NCBI RefSeq assembly: GCF_035514885.1
Contig: NZ_DATJCH010000023.1
Coordinates: 16,993 to 80,992, forward strand
Source: Albibacterium sp035514885
GTDB lineage: Bacteria; Bacteroidota; Bacteroidia; Sphingobacteriales; Sphingobacteriaceae
Direction of reading: 5' to 3'
DNA: 64,000 nt
Positions 33,444-42,156 of the stretch are shown here, piece after piece (the stretch's first letter is position 1; each line of letters starts with the position of its first letter). Made by a program: the position numbers and the translations under genes. The notes beneath the pieces are model-generated. The model was given only the letters and a program-made list of their open reading frames with translations, ran no database searches and had not been told where the DNA came from.

Positions 33444-34313
33444 ATGAATATTAAATCCAAGGTACTTTCCACCACAATTCACCTGATCTCAATTCTTCCT
33501 TTTGGGGTTTTATACGTTCTGTCAGATATTATCTCTTTTTTTTTAAGACGTGTTATTAGATACAGGAAAGCTGTGATCATGGAAAATTTACAATCTGCTT
33601 TTCCTGATAAATCCATAGAGGAAAGAGAGGAAATCAAGAATAAATTTTACCAATTCTTAGCAGATTTAGTTATTGAGAATCTAAAGATGAAAACAATGAC
33701 AGTTGCTCAATCAAAAAAACGTTTAAGATTATTAAACCCTGAGATTATTTTAAATTATTTAAACAATCATCAATCCATAATAATAGTAACCGGCCACTAT
33801 GCTAATTGGGAATGGGGTATACATTCATTATCATTAATGACAAATCACCCTTCCTTAATTATTTACAAACCTATAAACGATCCAATTTTCGAAGATTTAT
33901 ATAACAAGATGCGTAGTCGCTTTGGGGCAATCATGGTACCTATGAAGCAAACTTTGCGCAAAATCATCGAGTATAAAGATCAAACTCATAGTAGTGTTTT
34001 TCTGGGAGATCAAACGCCGACTAAGAAAGAATCCAAATATTTCATTCCTTTCCTAAACCAGCAAACATCAGTATTTAAAGGGATAGAGAAAATTGCAAAA
34101 AAAACTAATAATCCAGTTATTTATTGTCATATTGATCGTATAAAACGTGGTTATTATACTGCTAAATTCACTATACTTGCAGAAGAGCCAGCCAAGTTCT
34201 TGGAAGATGAGATAACAAACATTCATACCAAATTCTTGGATGATATAATATGTAAAAGACCTGAGCTGTGGTTATGGTCGCATAAACGATGGAAGCACAA
34301 ACCGAATGACTAA
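33444..34313 (+). CDS. lauroyl/myristoyl acyltransferase (LpxL/HtrB-type)
   Basis: A 289-residue membrane-anchored acyltransferase with an N-terminal hydrophobic segment (about 8-35). The HX4E catalytic motif is His118 to Glu123 in GHYANWEWG. Further conserved segments are FLGDQTP and a terminal PELWLWSHKRWK. The family adds secondary acyl chains to lipid A or makes related lipids. It overlaps the glycosyltransferase gene by 8 bp, implying translational coupling. Confidence 0.9.
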   Translation: MNIKSKVLSTTIHLISILPFGVLYVLSDIISFFLRRVIRYRKAVIMENLQSAFPDKSIEEREEIKNKFYQFLADLVIENLKMKTMTVAQSKKRLRLLNPEIILNYLNNHQSIIIVTGHYANWEWGIHSLSLMTNHPSLIIYKPINDPIFEDLYNKMRSRFGAIMVPMKQTLRKIIEYKDQTHSSVFLGDQTPTKKESKYFIPFLNQQTSVFKGIEKIAKKTNNPVIYCHIDRIKRGYYTAKFTILAEEPAKFLEDEITNIHTKFLDDIICKRPELWLWSHKRWKHKPND

Positions 34314-35334
34314 TTACCCCAAAGTTGCAATTGTAATTCTTAATTGGAATGGAAGATTTTATCTTGAAAGTCTTTTGCCTTCCATTTATAATACTATTTA
34401 TCCGAATCTGGAATTCGTAGTTGGAGATAATGCTTCTAGTGATGATTCGGTTGCTTTTATAAAAAAGACATATCCCAAGATTCGCATTATTGAGAATGAA
34501 AAGAATTATGGTTTCGCAGAGGGGTATAATCAAATATTAAAACATGTTGAAGCTGATTACTTTATACTTCTGAATTCTGATGTAGAAGTTAAGGAAAATT
34601 GGATAGAACCGGTTATTGAGGAAATGGAGGCTGATATACAAATTGCAGTGGCCCAGCCTAAAATACTATCCTGGACACAGCGTAACACTTTTGAACATGC
34701 TGGGGCCGCCGGTGGTTTTATTGACCGGTACGCCTATCCTTTCTGTCGAGGAAGGATTTTTCAAAGTGTAGAAATCGACAAGGGGCAATACAATGACTCT
34801 TGTGAAATTTTCTGGGCAAGTGGGGCAGCCTTCTTTATTCGAAGCAAGTATTGGAAGGAGAGTGGCGGTTTCGACGCTGATTTCTTTGCACATATGGAAG
34901 AAATAGATTTATGCTGGCGATTAAAACGAATGGGGTATAAAATTTGGTATTGTGCTAATTCTGAGATTCTACATGTGGGTGGAGGAACGTTGGATAAAGC
35001 TAACCCTATGAAAACCTATTTAAATTTCCGGAATAACTTATATATGATTTATAAGAATGACCCGAATCCATATCCAACTCTTTTTATTAGATTTTGGCTA
35101 GACTTTATTGCATTAATACGATTTATATTTTCCAGGAAGTTTCAGGATGCCAAAGCGATAAGTAAATCGCACTTTCATTTCTTTAAAAATTTAAAAAATA
35201 TCAAGAAGAAACGGCATGCTAATAAAACTCCTTATAAAGTAACAAACATTTATAATGGAATAATAATATGGGATTATTTTATACTGGGGAAAAGGCATTT
35301 CAATAACCTAGACCCTGAAAAATTCGAAAAATAG
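34306..35334 (+). CDS. family 2 glycosyltransferase
   Basis: A 342-residue GT-A enzyme resembling rhamnosyl- or O-antigen-type transferases. VAIVILNWNGRFYL opens the fold, then VGDNASSDDSV and LLNSDVEV (the DXD-like site), the FWASGAAFFIR acceptor loop and FFAHMEEIDLCWRLKRMG. The C-terminal 80 residues are basic and may associate with the membrane. It is coupled to the upstream acyltransferase, so it probably modifies a lipid-linked or surface glycan. Sugar specificity unknown. Confidence 0.9.
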   Translation: MTNYPKVAIVILNWNGRFYLESLLPSIYNTIYPNLEFVVGDNASSDDSVAFIKKTYPKIRIIENEKNYGFAEGYNQILKHVEADYFILLNSDVEVKENWIEPVIEEMEADIQIAVAQPKILSWTQRNTFEHAGAAGGFIDRYAYPFCRGRIFQSVEIDKGQYNDSCEIFWASGAAFFIRSKYWKESGGFDADFFAHMEEIDLCWRLKRMGYKIWYCANSEILHVGGGTLDKANPMKTYLNFRNNLYMIYKNDPNPYPTLFIRFWLDFIALIRFIFSRKFQDAKAISKSHFHFFKNLKNIKKKRHANKTPYKVTNIYNGIIIWDYFILGKRHFNNLDPEKFEK

Positions 35335-35338
35335 CACT

Positions 35339-35752
35339 CTAACAGAAGCTTTGAAGAGCAAGCTTATAACTGTTAAGTCCAAATCCACAAATACTGCCTT
35401 TACAATTTTTAGCTATAAAGGAATGATGACGAATAGCCTCTCTAGCATGAATATTTGAAATATGAACTTCAATAACAGGGGATGAAATTGCAGCGATAGC
35501 ATCAGAAATTGCTAAGGAAGTATGTGTATAGGCACCAGCATTAAGGATAATTCCATCTATTGAGAATCCTACCTCATGAATCTTATCAATGATAGCTCCT
35601 TCACTATTACTTTGATAATAATCAATCTTAATCTGCGGATAATCCTTTCTCAAAGTGTCCAAATAGCTTTCAAAAGACTCGTTTCCATATACATCAGGCT
35701 CACGCTTCCCTAATAGATTTAGATTCGGTCCGTTAATTATCAATACTTCCAT
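35339..35752 (-). CDS. aroQ: 3-dehydroquinate dehydratase, type II
   Basis: A 137-residue enzyme of the shikimate pathway. The start at 35752 (MEVLIINGPNLNLLG) is chosen because it is the conserved family N-terminus; the 37 codons before it in the same frame lie in the promoter region. Visible residues: the catalytic tyrosine in EPDVYG (Tyr22), the AYTHTS loop, and EVHISNIHAREAIRHHS. It is divergent from murI, with 112 bp between the two start codons. Confidence 0.93.
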   Translation of the reverse strand: MEVLIINGPNLNLLGKREPDVYGNESFESYLDTLRKDYPQIKIDYYQSNSEGAIIDKIHEVGFSIDGIILNAGAYTHTSLAISDAIAAISSPVIEVHISNIHAREAIRHHSFIAKNCKGSICGFGLNSYKLALQSFC

Positions 35753-35864
35753 GTTGCTAAGATCTTTCACCAAAGATAATAAAGCATTTTCTATTTTCTT
35801 AATTTCATTTCCGGCGTTTTTTCCGGATATTAGACGAAAAATAGCTGAAATTATCAACATCAAA

Positions 35865-36689
35865 GTGAATAAACAAGGACCAATAGGAATATTTGATTCA
35901 GGTTACGGTGGGTTAACTGTATTCAAAGAAATTATAAAAGAATTACCTCAATATAATTTTGTTTATTTAGGCGACAACGCCCGTGTTCCATACGGAACTC
36001 GTTCTTTTGAAACCGTGTATCAGTATACTTGGGAGTCTGTTCAGGCACTGTTTGAATTGGGCTGCCCACTTATTGTTTTAGCTTGCAATACCGCTTCTTC
36101 TAAGGCTTTAAAAAGCATTCAAACCATTAATCTTCCTCAATTCCCTGATAATCGGAGAGTGTTGGGAGTAATCCGTCCTACAACAGAAAGGATCGGCGAG
36201 TTTACAAAAAGCAGAAGTGTAGGAATATTAGCAACACCGGGAACGGTTATGTCAAACTCTTATAAGATAGAAATCAAACGATTCTTTCCAGATATAGAGG
36301 TATTTCAGGAAGCATGCCCCATATGGGTATCTTTGGTAGAGAACAACGAAATTAACAGTCCAGGTGCAGAATATTTTGTAAAGAAACACATAGACCAGTT
36401 ACTAGCAAAATCTGATAAGATTGACACCATTCTATTAGCTTGTACACATTATCCATTACTTTATCCTCTTATTCGAAAATTCACCCCTCCATCTATTCAA
36501 ATATTGCAACAAGGAGAAATTGTATCGAAGAGTCTGAGCAAATATTTGGAACATCATCCGGAAATCGATCATCAATTAAAGAAAGATTCGGAGATATTAT
36601 TTTATACAACTGAAAGTCCGGAGGTTTTTAATGAAAAAGCAGGATTGTTTTTTGGAAAAGAAGTTAATTCTACTCACATATCTTTATGA
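35865..36689 (+). CDS. murI: glutamate racemase
   Basis: A 274-residue enzyme making D-glutamate for peptidoglycan. The two catalytic cysteines are in LACNTASS (Cys74) and ACTHYPLL. The N-terminus FDSGYGGLTV is typical. No ATG lies near the conserved start, so the GTG at 35865 is chosen; the frame is also open back to an ATG at 35751, but that part is complementary to the aroQ upstream region and unlike the family. Length fits. Confidence 0.92.
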   Translation: MNKQGPIGIFDSGYGGLTVFKEIIKELPQYNFVYLGDNARVPYGTRSFETVYQYTWESVQALFELGCPLIVLACNTASSKALKSIQTINLPQFPDNRRVLGVIRPTTERIGEFTKSRSVGILATPGTVMSNSYKIEIKRFFPDIEVFQEACPIWVSLVENNEINSPGAEYFVKKHIDQLLAKSDKIDTILLACTHYPLLYPLIRKFTPPSIQILQQGEIVSKSLSKYLEHHPEIDHQLKKDSEILFYTTESPEVFNEKAGLFFGKEVNSTHISL

Positions 36690-36707
36690 GCTGTTAAATA
36701 TTGGTGC

Positions 36708-36741
36708 AAAAAAAAAGTGTGCCTAAATAGGACCACTTTTT
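36708..36741. terminator. possible bidirectional terminator
   Basis: AAAAAAAAGTG and CACTTTTTTT flank a CC..GG inner pair with a 2x2 internal loop. A-rich on one side and T-rich on the other, between convergent murI and csp. Confidence 0.6.
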
Positions 36742-36763
36742 TTATGGATTAATCTATATGTAC

Positions 36764-36961
36764 TTATAGCTTTCTTACATTGACAGCCTGGAGACCTTTA
36801 CGTCCGTCTGTTACTTCAAATTCTACGGCATCTCCGTCTCTTAAAACATCGATTCCACCAATCACATCTTTAAAATGTACAAAGATGTCTTGGCCATCTT
36901 CTTGAACAATAAATCCAAATCCTTTTTGGGCATTAAACCATTTTACTTTTCCGGTTTTCAT
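36764..36961 (-). CDS. cspA: cold-shock domain protein
   Basis: A 65-residue single cold-shock domain that binds single-stranded RNA or DNA. RNP1 is KGFGFIV and RNP2 is DIFVHF, starting from GKVKWFNAQ. Full family length. A hairpin-forming leader lies between the gene and a candidate promoter (see neighbouring entries), so the mRNA probably has a structured 5' UTR of about 80 nt. Confidence 0.95.
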   Translation of the reverse strand: MKTGKVKWFNAQKGFGFIVQEDGQDIFVHFKDVIGGIDVLRDGDAVEFEVTDGRKGLQAVNVRKL

Positions 36962-36990
36962 TACTATAAATTTATAATTGTTATAATGTA

Positions 36991-37029
36991 CAATCTTTAA
37001 CTGTATAGTGATACAACAGCTAAAGATTG
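36991..37029 (-). promoter_or_regulatory. 5' UTR hairpin of the csp gene
   Basis: CAATCTTTA pairs with TAAAGATTG and, across one mismatch, CTGT pairs with ACAG, with an 11-nt loop. It lies 30 bp upstream of the csp start codon and downstream of the candidate promoter. Candidate temperature- or stability-control element. Confidence 0.5.
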
Positions 37030-37047
37030 CTGGTTAGTTGATTATAT

Positions 37048-37055
37048 CAAAGATA
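37048..37055 (-). promoter_or_regulatory. -7 box (TATCTTTG) of csp
   Basis: An exact TAnnTTTG match on the minus strand, 86 bp upstream of the csp start and just before the hairpin. The -33 element is weak (TTCG at about 21 bp). Confidence 0.5.
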
Positions 37056-37089
37056 TAAAAATGGAAGAATAAAACGAATAAATCCCCTT

Positions 37090-38169
37090 TTATAATTTGC
37101 TATTTGCATCAATGCAATTCAGCTCATTAAATGCTTGTGTTAAGCGCTTTACAAAAGTTTCTTCACCTTTTCTTAACCAAACACGCGGATCGTAGAATTT
37201 TTTATTAGGAGTATCCGGACTTTTAGAATCACCGATTTGTGATTGAAGTGAATCTTCATTTGCTTGATAATATAATCTCACTCCATCCCAGAAAGCCCAT
37301 TGCATATCTGTATCAATATTCATTTTTACAGCACCATATGACAATGCCTCTTTTATTTCTTCTGGAGAAGATCCAGATCCACCATGAAATACAAAGTTTA
37401 CTGGTTTATCTTCTTTAGTATTATATTTTTCTTTAATATACTTTTGCGAGTTATTTAAAATAACCGGCTGAAGCTTCACATTTCCAGGCTTATACACCCC
37501 GTGAACATTTCCAAAAGCCGCTGCTACTGTAAATTTGTCGCTAACTTCTTTTAACTTCTCGTAGGCATATGCAACTTCTTCTGGCTGTGTATATAATTTT
37601 GAACTATCAACATCTGTATTATCAACCCCGTCTTCTTCACCACCCGTAACACCAAGTTCAATTTCAATTGTCATACCCATTGGTTTCATGCGCTTTAAAT
37701 ACTTTGCTGAAGTTTCAATATTTTCTTCAAGCGTTTCTTCTGAAAGATCGAGCATATGAGATGAGAATAAAGGTTTACCATGTTGCTGAAAGAATTTTTC
37801 ACCATGATCTAATAAACCGTCAATCCAAGGAAGGAGTTTTTTGGCAGCATGGTCTGTATGTAAGATTACTGCAACACCATAATGTTCTGCTAATAAATGC
37901 ACGTGTTGAGCCGCAGATACTGCACCAAGTACACATGCTTGTAATTTACTATTATCCAGTGTCTTACCTGCATAGAATTGCGCGCCACCATTCGATAACT
38001 GAATAATAACAGGAGAATTAACTGCTTTAGCAGTTTCCATAACTGCATTGATTGAATTAGTTCCGATAATATTTACGGCGGGTAAAGCAAACTGATGCTT
38101 TTTCGCTATTTCAAATAACTCTTGTACCGCATCACCGTGCAATACTCCTTTATAATTTTTTAAGCTCAT
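37090..38169 (-). CDS. fbaA: class II fructose-bisphosphate aldolase
   Basis: A 359-residue zinc-dependent aldolase of glycolysis and gluconeogenesis. The zinc and catalytic histidines lie in LHTDHAAKK and VFHGGSGS, and the DMQWAFWDGVR segment marks the long (class IIA) type like E. coli FbaA (359 residues). TIEIELGVTGGEEDGVDN is present. Monocistronic, cytoplasmic. Confidence 0.96.
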   Translation of the reverse strand: MSLKNYKGVLHGDAVQELFEIAKKHQFALPAVNIIGTNSINAVMETAKAVNSPVIIQLSNGGAQFYAGKTLDNSKLQACVLGAVSAAQHVHLLAEHYGVAVILHTDHAAKKLLPWIDGLLDHGEKFFQQHGKPLFSSHMLDLSEETLEENIETSAKYLKRMKPMGMTIEIELGVTGGEEDGVDNTDVDSSKLYTQPEEVAYAYEKLKEVSDKFTVAAAFGNVHGVYKPGNVKLQPVILNNSQKYIKEKYNTKEDKPVNFVFHGGSGSSPEEIKEALSYGAVKMNIDTDMQWAFWDGVRLYYQANEDSLQSQIGDSKSPDTPNKKFYDPRVWLRKGEETFVKRLTQAFNELNCIDANSKL

Positions 38170-38337
38170 TAAATAAGAATTTATAAGAATTTAATTAAAA
38201 CTGTACGAATTTAGCAAAAAAACTCCGAATGCAAATGATAAAACCTTAACAATGATGCATACGGAATGAAGTAAAAATATTATGGAAGTCTATGTCTATT
38301 TTTTTTTGTTAATTTGCATAAACTTCAAAGATTAAGA

Positions 38338-39180
38338 ATGGCTTGGTTTAAACGTAGTAAAATTGGTATTAATACTGCAACAGAAAATAAGAAAGAAGCA
38401 CCAGATGGATTATGGAAGAAATGTCCTTCTTGTAAGAAACCTCTTTTAAACTCAGAGCAAATTGAGAATCAATACGTTTGTCAATATTGCAACTATCATT
38501 TACGCATAGGTTCTGCTGAATATTTTTCAATATTATTTGATAATAACTCTTTTGAGGAGTTATTTCCTAACCTAACATCAGGAGATCCTCTCAATTTTGA
38601 AGATACAAAAAAATATACAGACCGCTTAAAGGAAAGCTATTTAAAGACGGGCCTTAAGGATGCTATTCGTTGCGGACATGGAAAAATACAGGGAGAGGAT
38701 ATTGTAATTGCTTGTATGGACTTTGCATTTATTGGAGGATCGATGGGCTCTGTAGTTGGAGAAAAAATTGCTCGATCGATTGATTACTGTATCAACCATA
38801 AAGTTCCGTTTCTTTTGATTTCAAAATCTGGAGGAGCACGAATGATGGAAGCTGCATTCTCTCTAATGCAAATGGCTAAGACATCTGCCAAACTTGCTCT
38901 TCTAAGCAAAGCTAAAGTCCCTTATATATCCTATTTAACTGATCCAACAACAGGTGGCGTAACTGCTTCTTATGCAATGTTGGGCGATATTAACATATCT
39001 GAACCGGGAGCTCTAATTGGATTTGCTGGTCCGCGTGTAATTAAAGAAACTATAAAAAAGGATTTACCAAAAGGTTTTCAAACTGCAGAATTCGTATTAG
39101 AACACGGTTTCTTAGACTTTATTGAAGATCGCAGAAATATGAAAAACAAAATTGCATCCTTTATACGTGTAGTACAATAG
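38338..39180 (+). CDS. accD: acetyl-CoA carboxylase carboxyltransferase subunit beta
   Basis: A 280-residue subunit that, with AccA, moves the carboxyl group from biotin to acetyl-CoA. The N-terminal zinc ribbon has Cys29, Cys32, Cys48 and Cys51. The crotonase-fold motifs GGSMGSVVGEK and SKSGGARMMEA follow. The start at 38338 (MAWFKRS) is the family start; an ATG 8 codons earlier is less likely. accA is not in the window. Confidence 0.95.
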   Translation: MAWFKRSKIGINTATENKKEAPDGLWKKCPSCKKPLLNSEQIENQYVCQYCNYHLRIGSAEYFSILFDNNSFEELFPNLTSGDPLNFEDTKKYTDRLKESYLKTGLKDAIRCGHGKIQGEDIVIACMDFAFIGGSMGSVVGEKIARSIDYCINHKVPFLLISKSGGARMMEAAFSLMQMAKTSAKLALLSKAKVPYISYLTDPTTGGVTASYAMLGDINISEPGALIGFAGPRVIKETIKKDLPKGFQTAEFVLEHGFLDFIEDRRNMKNKIASFIRVVQ

Positions 39181-39217
39181 GATGCAATTATATAATTGTG
39201 AATAAGCACAGTTGATT

Positions 39218-39421
39218 TTAATCTCCCGCTTTGGGACTGGTCCCTGTTAAAGGCTCTCCATGTTTTCTTCCATGCTTAGCATCTTGTATCTTTTTTTGGG
39301 TATTTGAAATTACATTATCTGGAGAATCTCCACTTGATGAATTAATATCAGCCAAGCCTTCCTCTTCTATTCGATCTGGCGTAATAATTTTCCCCTTTTT
39401 ATTTTCATTGTTATTTGACAT
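39218..39421 (-). CDS. small hydrophilic hypothetical protein
   Basis: A 67-residue protein, strongly hydrophilic and low in aromatic residues (MSNNNENKKGKIITPD at the start, DAKHGRKHGEPLTGTSP near the end), probably disordered. No cysteine, no membrane segment. A strong Shine-Dalgarno AGGAGG lies 5 bp before the ATG (39427-39432), unusual in this phylum, and suggests high expression. Function unknown; perhaps a stress-type small protein. Confidence 0.72.
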   Translation of the reverse strand: MSNNNENKKGKIITPDRIEEEGLADINSSSGDSPDNVISNTQKKIQDAKHGRKHGEPLTGTSPKAGD

Positions 39422-39426
39422 AATAT

Positions 39427-39432
39427 CCTCCT
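39427..39432 (-). promoter_or_regulatory. strong ribosome-binding site (AGGAGG)
   Basis: A full anti-Shine-Dalgarno complement 5 bp from the ATG of the small hydrophilic protein. Most neighbours here have no such element. Confidence 0.75.
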
Positions 39433-39484
39433 TTAATTAATTATACAATTAAAGGTTAAACAAGAAAAGAAAGATTATGTTTGA

Positions 39485-40627
39485 TTATCTTAAGGCTTCA
39501 TGAAGAAAAATCTCCTTGACCTTCGATACTACTATATCAACTTCTTCTTTAGTATTGTACTTGCTGAAAGAAAAACGAACAGAAGGACGTTCAGAATGTG
39601 CTCCGATGGCCGTTAAAACATGTGAACCAATATTAGTTCCTGAACTGCAAGCACTACCACCCGATGCAGAAATTCCAGCAATATCTAAGTTAAATAGTAA
39701 CATATCAGCCATATCCATTTCAGGGAAACAAACATTTAGTACAGTATATAAGCTTTTTTCAGGAACAATTTCTCCATTAAAAGTGCAATCAGGTACATGC
39801 TCATTTATTTGTTGAATCATGTAGGTCTTCAAATTCTGAATATAGTTCTGGTGATCTTCCATTTCATCATAAGCTAACTCCAAAGCTTTAGCCAAACCTA
39901 CAATACCATAAACATTTTCAGTCCCGCCACGCATATTACGTTCTTGAGCACCACCAAACAACAAAGGTTTTATCTTTATATTATGGTTGATATAAATAAA
40001 TCCTACCCCTTTAGGTCCGTGCAATTTATGAGCAGCGCAAGTCACAAAATCAACGGGCAATTTCCCTAGATCATGCCTATAATGCCCCATAGTTTGCACT
40101 GTATCGCAATGGAATAATGCATCGTATTTTCGGCATATCGCAGAAACCTGCTCAATATCTAGTAATGTACCAATTTCATTATTAGCATGCATTAAAGAAA
40201 CAAGCGTCTTTGGAGAGTTCTGAAGTAGTTCTTCTAGTTGTTCCAAATTAATATTACCTTTTGAATCAACTTGCAAAAGACTGTATTTAAGACCTTTTGA
40301 TTTTTCTAATTCTTCTAAAGTATGTAATACAGCATGATGTTCGATTGGCGAACTAATAACATGATTAATGCTATAGCTTTCTAATGCCATACGAATAGCC
40401 ATATTATCTGCCTCCGTTCCTCCTGAAGTAAAAAATATTTCCGAAGGAGATACATTGAGCAAATGAGCTACAGTCTTTCTGGCCTTTTCAATCAAGGTCC
40501 TTACTTCTCTTCCATGTGCATGAATAGATGAAGGGTTCCCATAATGGTCTCTCATTACCTTAGTCATCTCCTCAAAGACCAACGGATCAATGGCAGTTGT
40601 AGCTGCATTATCAAAATATATACGCAT
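39485..40627 (-). CDS. cysteine desulfurase (NifS/IscS class)
   Basis: A 380-residue PLP enzyme that takes sulfur from cysteine as a persulfide. PLP lysine Lys201 in AAHKLHGPKG, active cysteine Cys327 in GGSACSSGT on the long mobile loop of group I (NifS/IscS) enzymes, and N-terminal YFDNAATT. No IscU or tRNA-thiolation gene is adjacent, so its acceptor is unknown; the SufS enzyme at 53.9 kb is a separate class II desulfurase. 9 bp downstream of glmM. Confidence 0.92.
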   Translation of the reverse strand: MRIYFDNAATTAIDPLVFEEMTKVMRDHYGNPSSIHAHGREVRTLIEKARKTVAHLLNVSPSEIFFTSGGTEADNMAIRMALESYSINHVISSPIEHHAVLHTLEELEKSKGLKYSLLQVDSKGNINLEQLEELLQNSPKTLVSLMHANNEIGTLLDIEQVSAICRKYDALFHCDTVQTMGHYRHDLGKLPVDFVTCAAHKLHGPKGVGFIYINHNIKIKPLLFGGAQERNMRGGTENVYGIVGLAKALELAYDEMEDHQNYIQNLKTYMIQQINEHVPDCTFNGEIVPEKSLYTVLNVCFPEMDMADMLLFNLDIAGISASGGSACSSGTNIGSHVLTAIGAHSERPSVRFSFSKYNTKEEVDIVVSKVKEIFLHEALR

Positions 40628-40636
40628 GCTGCAAAT

Positions 40637-42028
40637 TTACAAATTACTCTCTACCAATGACAACACATCATTAATAACTTTCTCTGCAATGACATTTGCT
40701 TGTTCAACTGTTGCTGCTTCAGAATATACACGGATTATAGGTTCTGTATTTGATTTGCGAAGATGGACCCATTCATTTTCAAAATCAATTTTTAAACCAT
40801 CGATCGTACTATGATTTTCGTTGATATAAATATCACGAACACCATCTAATATCTTATCAATATTCATCCCTTCAGTAAGGGATATCTTGTTTTTAGACAT
40901 ATGGTAGACAGGATATGTATCTCTCAATTCTGAAATTCGGATCTTCTTTTTAGCTAGATGTGTCAAAAATAATGCTATCCCAGCCAATGCATCTCTCCCA
41001 TAATGTGTTTCAGGATAAATTACACCACCGTTTCCTTCTCCACCTATTACAGCCTGAACCTCTTTCATTTTATTAACTACGTTGACCTCTCCTACCGCCG
41101 CGGCATAATACTGTCCCCCATGTTTTAGAGTTACATCTCGCAGAGCTCGAGTAGAAGATAGGTTGGAAACTGTATTACCTGGAGTACTTTCTAATATAAA
41201 GTCAGCAACTGCAACCAAGGTGTACTCCTCTCCAAACATTTCTCCATTCTCCATAACAAAGCATAAACGATCTACATCCGGATCAACCGCAATACCAAGA
41301 TCTGCTCCTTTCTCAACAACAAGATTAGACAGAACAGTCAAGTTTTCTGCTAAGGGTTCTGGGTTGTGAGGAAAGTTACCTGAGGGATCACAATACAACT
41401 CATATATTACATTTACACCCAAAGCTTTTAGAAGTGCTGGAACGAAAATACCACCTGTAGAATTAACAGCATCTACTACAATTTTAAAATCAGCTTCCCT
41501 TATGGCAGCTACATCAACAAGTTTAAGTGAGAGTATTTGATCAATATGTTTTTGAAGATAAGTGTCATTTAGTTCTAATTTTCCCAAATTATATACATCA
41601 GAAAAATCGAAATCAAGTTCTTCTGCAATCTCTAGAACTTGTTTACCTTGTTCATCATTAATAAATTCACCCTTCTCATTTAATAATTTCAAAGCATTCC
41701 ATTGGGCAGGATTATGACTCGCAGTGAGAATTATCCCACCACCTGCCCCTTCCATTGGGACCGCAATTTCTACTGTGGGGGTTGTTGATAAGCCTAGATC
41801 CACTACATCGATTCCTATACTTTGAAGAGTACCAACAACTAAATTTCTTACCATTTCACCAGAAATCCTGGCATCACGCCCTATTACAATCTTATTAATA
41901 CCAGTATTCTTCTGGATTAGTTTACCAAAGCCGGCTGTAAACCTAACAATATCAAGAGGACTCAACCCTTCATTAGGACGTCCACCAATTGTACCTCTAA
42001 TCCCTGAAATAGATTTTATTAAAGTCAT
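40637..42028 (-). CDS. glmM: phosphoglucosamine mutase
   Basis: A 463-residue alpha-D-phosphohexomutase that interconverts glucosamine-6- and -1-phosphate for UDP-GlcNAc. The phosphoserine Ser104 lies in LTASHNPAQWNALK. The metal loop DPDVDRL, sugar loop GEGNGGV and phosphate loop RKSNTEPIIRVY are present. A phosphomannomutase role is possible on sequence alone. Probably cotranscribed with the downstream cysteine desulfurase. Confidence 0.9.
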   Translation of the reverse strand: MTLIKSISGIRGTIGGRPNEGLSPLDIVRFTAGFGKLIQKNTGINKIVIGRDARISGEMVRNLVVGTLQSIGIDVVDLGLSTTPTVEIAVPMEGAGGGIILTASHNPAQWNALKLLNEKGEFINDEQGKQVLEIAEELDFDFSDVYNLGKLELNDTYLQKHIDQILSLKLVDVAAIREADFKIVVDAVNSTGGIFVPALLKALGVNVIYELYCDPSGNFPHNPEPLAENLTVLSNLVVEKGADLGIAVDPDVDRLCFVMENGEMFGEEYTLVAVADFILESTPGNTVSNLSSTRALRDVTLKHGGQYYAAAVGEVNVVNKMKEVQAVIGGEGNGGVIYPETHYGRDALAGIALFLTHLAKKKIRISELRDTYPVYHMSKNKISLTEGMNIDKILDGVRDIYINENHSTIDGLKIDFENEWVHLRKSNTEPIIRVYSEAATVEQANVIAEKVINDVLSLVESNL

Positions 42029-42125
42029 AGTTCATTTTATTTGGGAGTAAAAGTAAGCATATCTTCAACTTGTATCAACAACATGTAACCAAATTCGATA
42101 AGGAATACCAATCCTATAAATTTAT

Positions 42126-42133
42126 TATATTTG
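42126..42133 (+). promoter_or_regulatory. -7 box (TATATTTG) of the methyltransferase operon
   Basis: An exact TAnnTTTG match 23 bp before the ATG at 42157. It supports the later start codon, since the longer frame would cover it. Confidence 0.5.
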
Positions 42134-42156
42134 CAGTTAAATTGGTCCAGGAACAA

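Noticed and set aside
30574..35334. A defence or phage island in the FUSC-WbqC-acyltransferase-glycosyltransferase stretch
   Set aside because: All genes match ordinary envelope families, with no nuclease, integrase or toxin-like gene.
35751..35864. N-terminal extension of murI from the ATG at 35751
   Set aside because: The 38 extra residues are not like glutamate racemases and are read from the aroQ upstream region; the conserved start fits the GTG at 35865.
39485..40627. Second suf-type operon around the cysteine desulfurase
   Set aside because: The neighbours are glmM and a small hydrophilic protein, not scaffold or acceptor genes; the enzyme is of the NifS/IscS class.
42070..42156. N-terminal extension of the methyltransferase
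   Set aside because: It contains an exact -7 promoter box (42126-42133) and is unlike methyltransferase N-termini; the ATG at 42157 is better.
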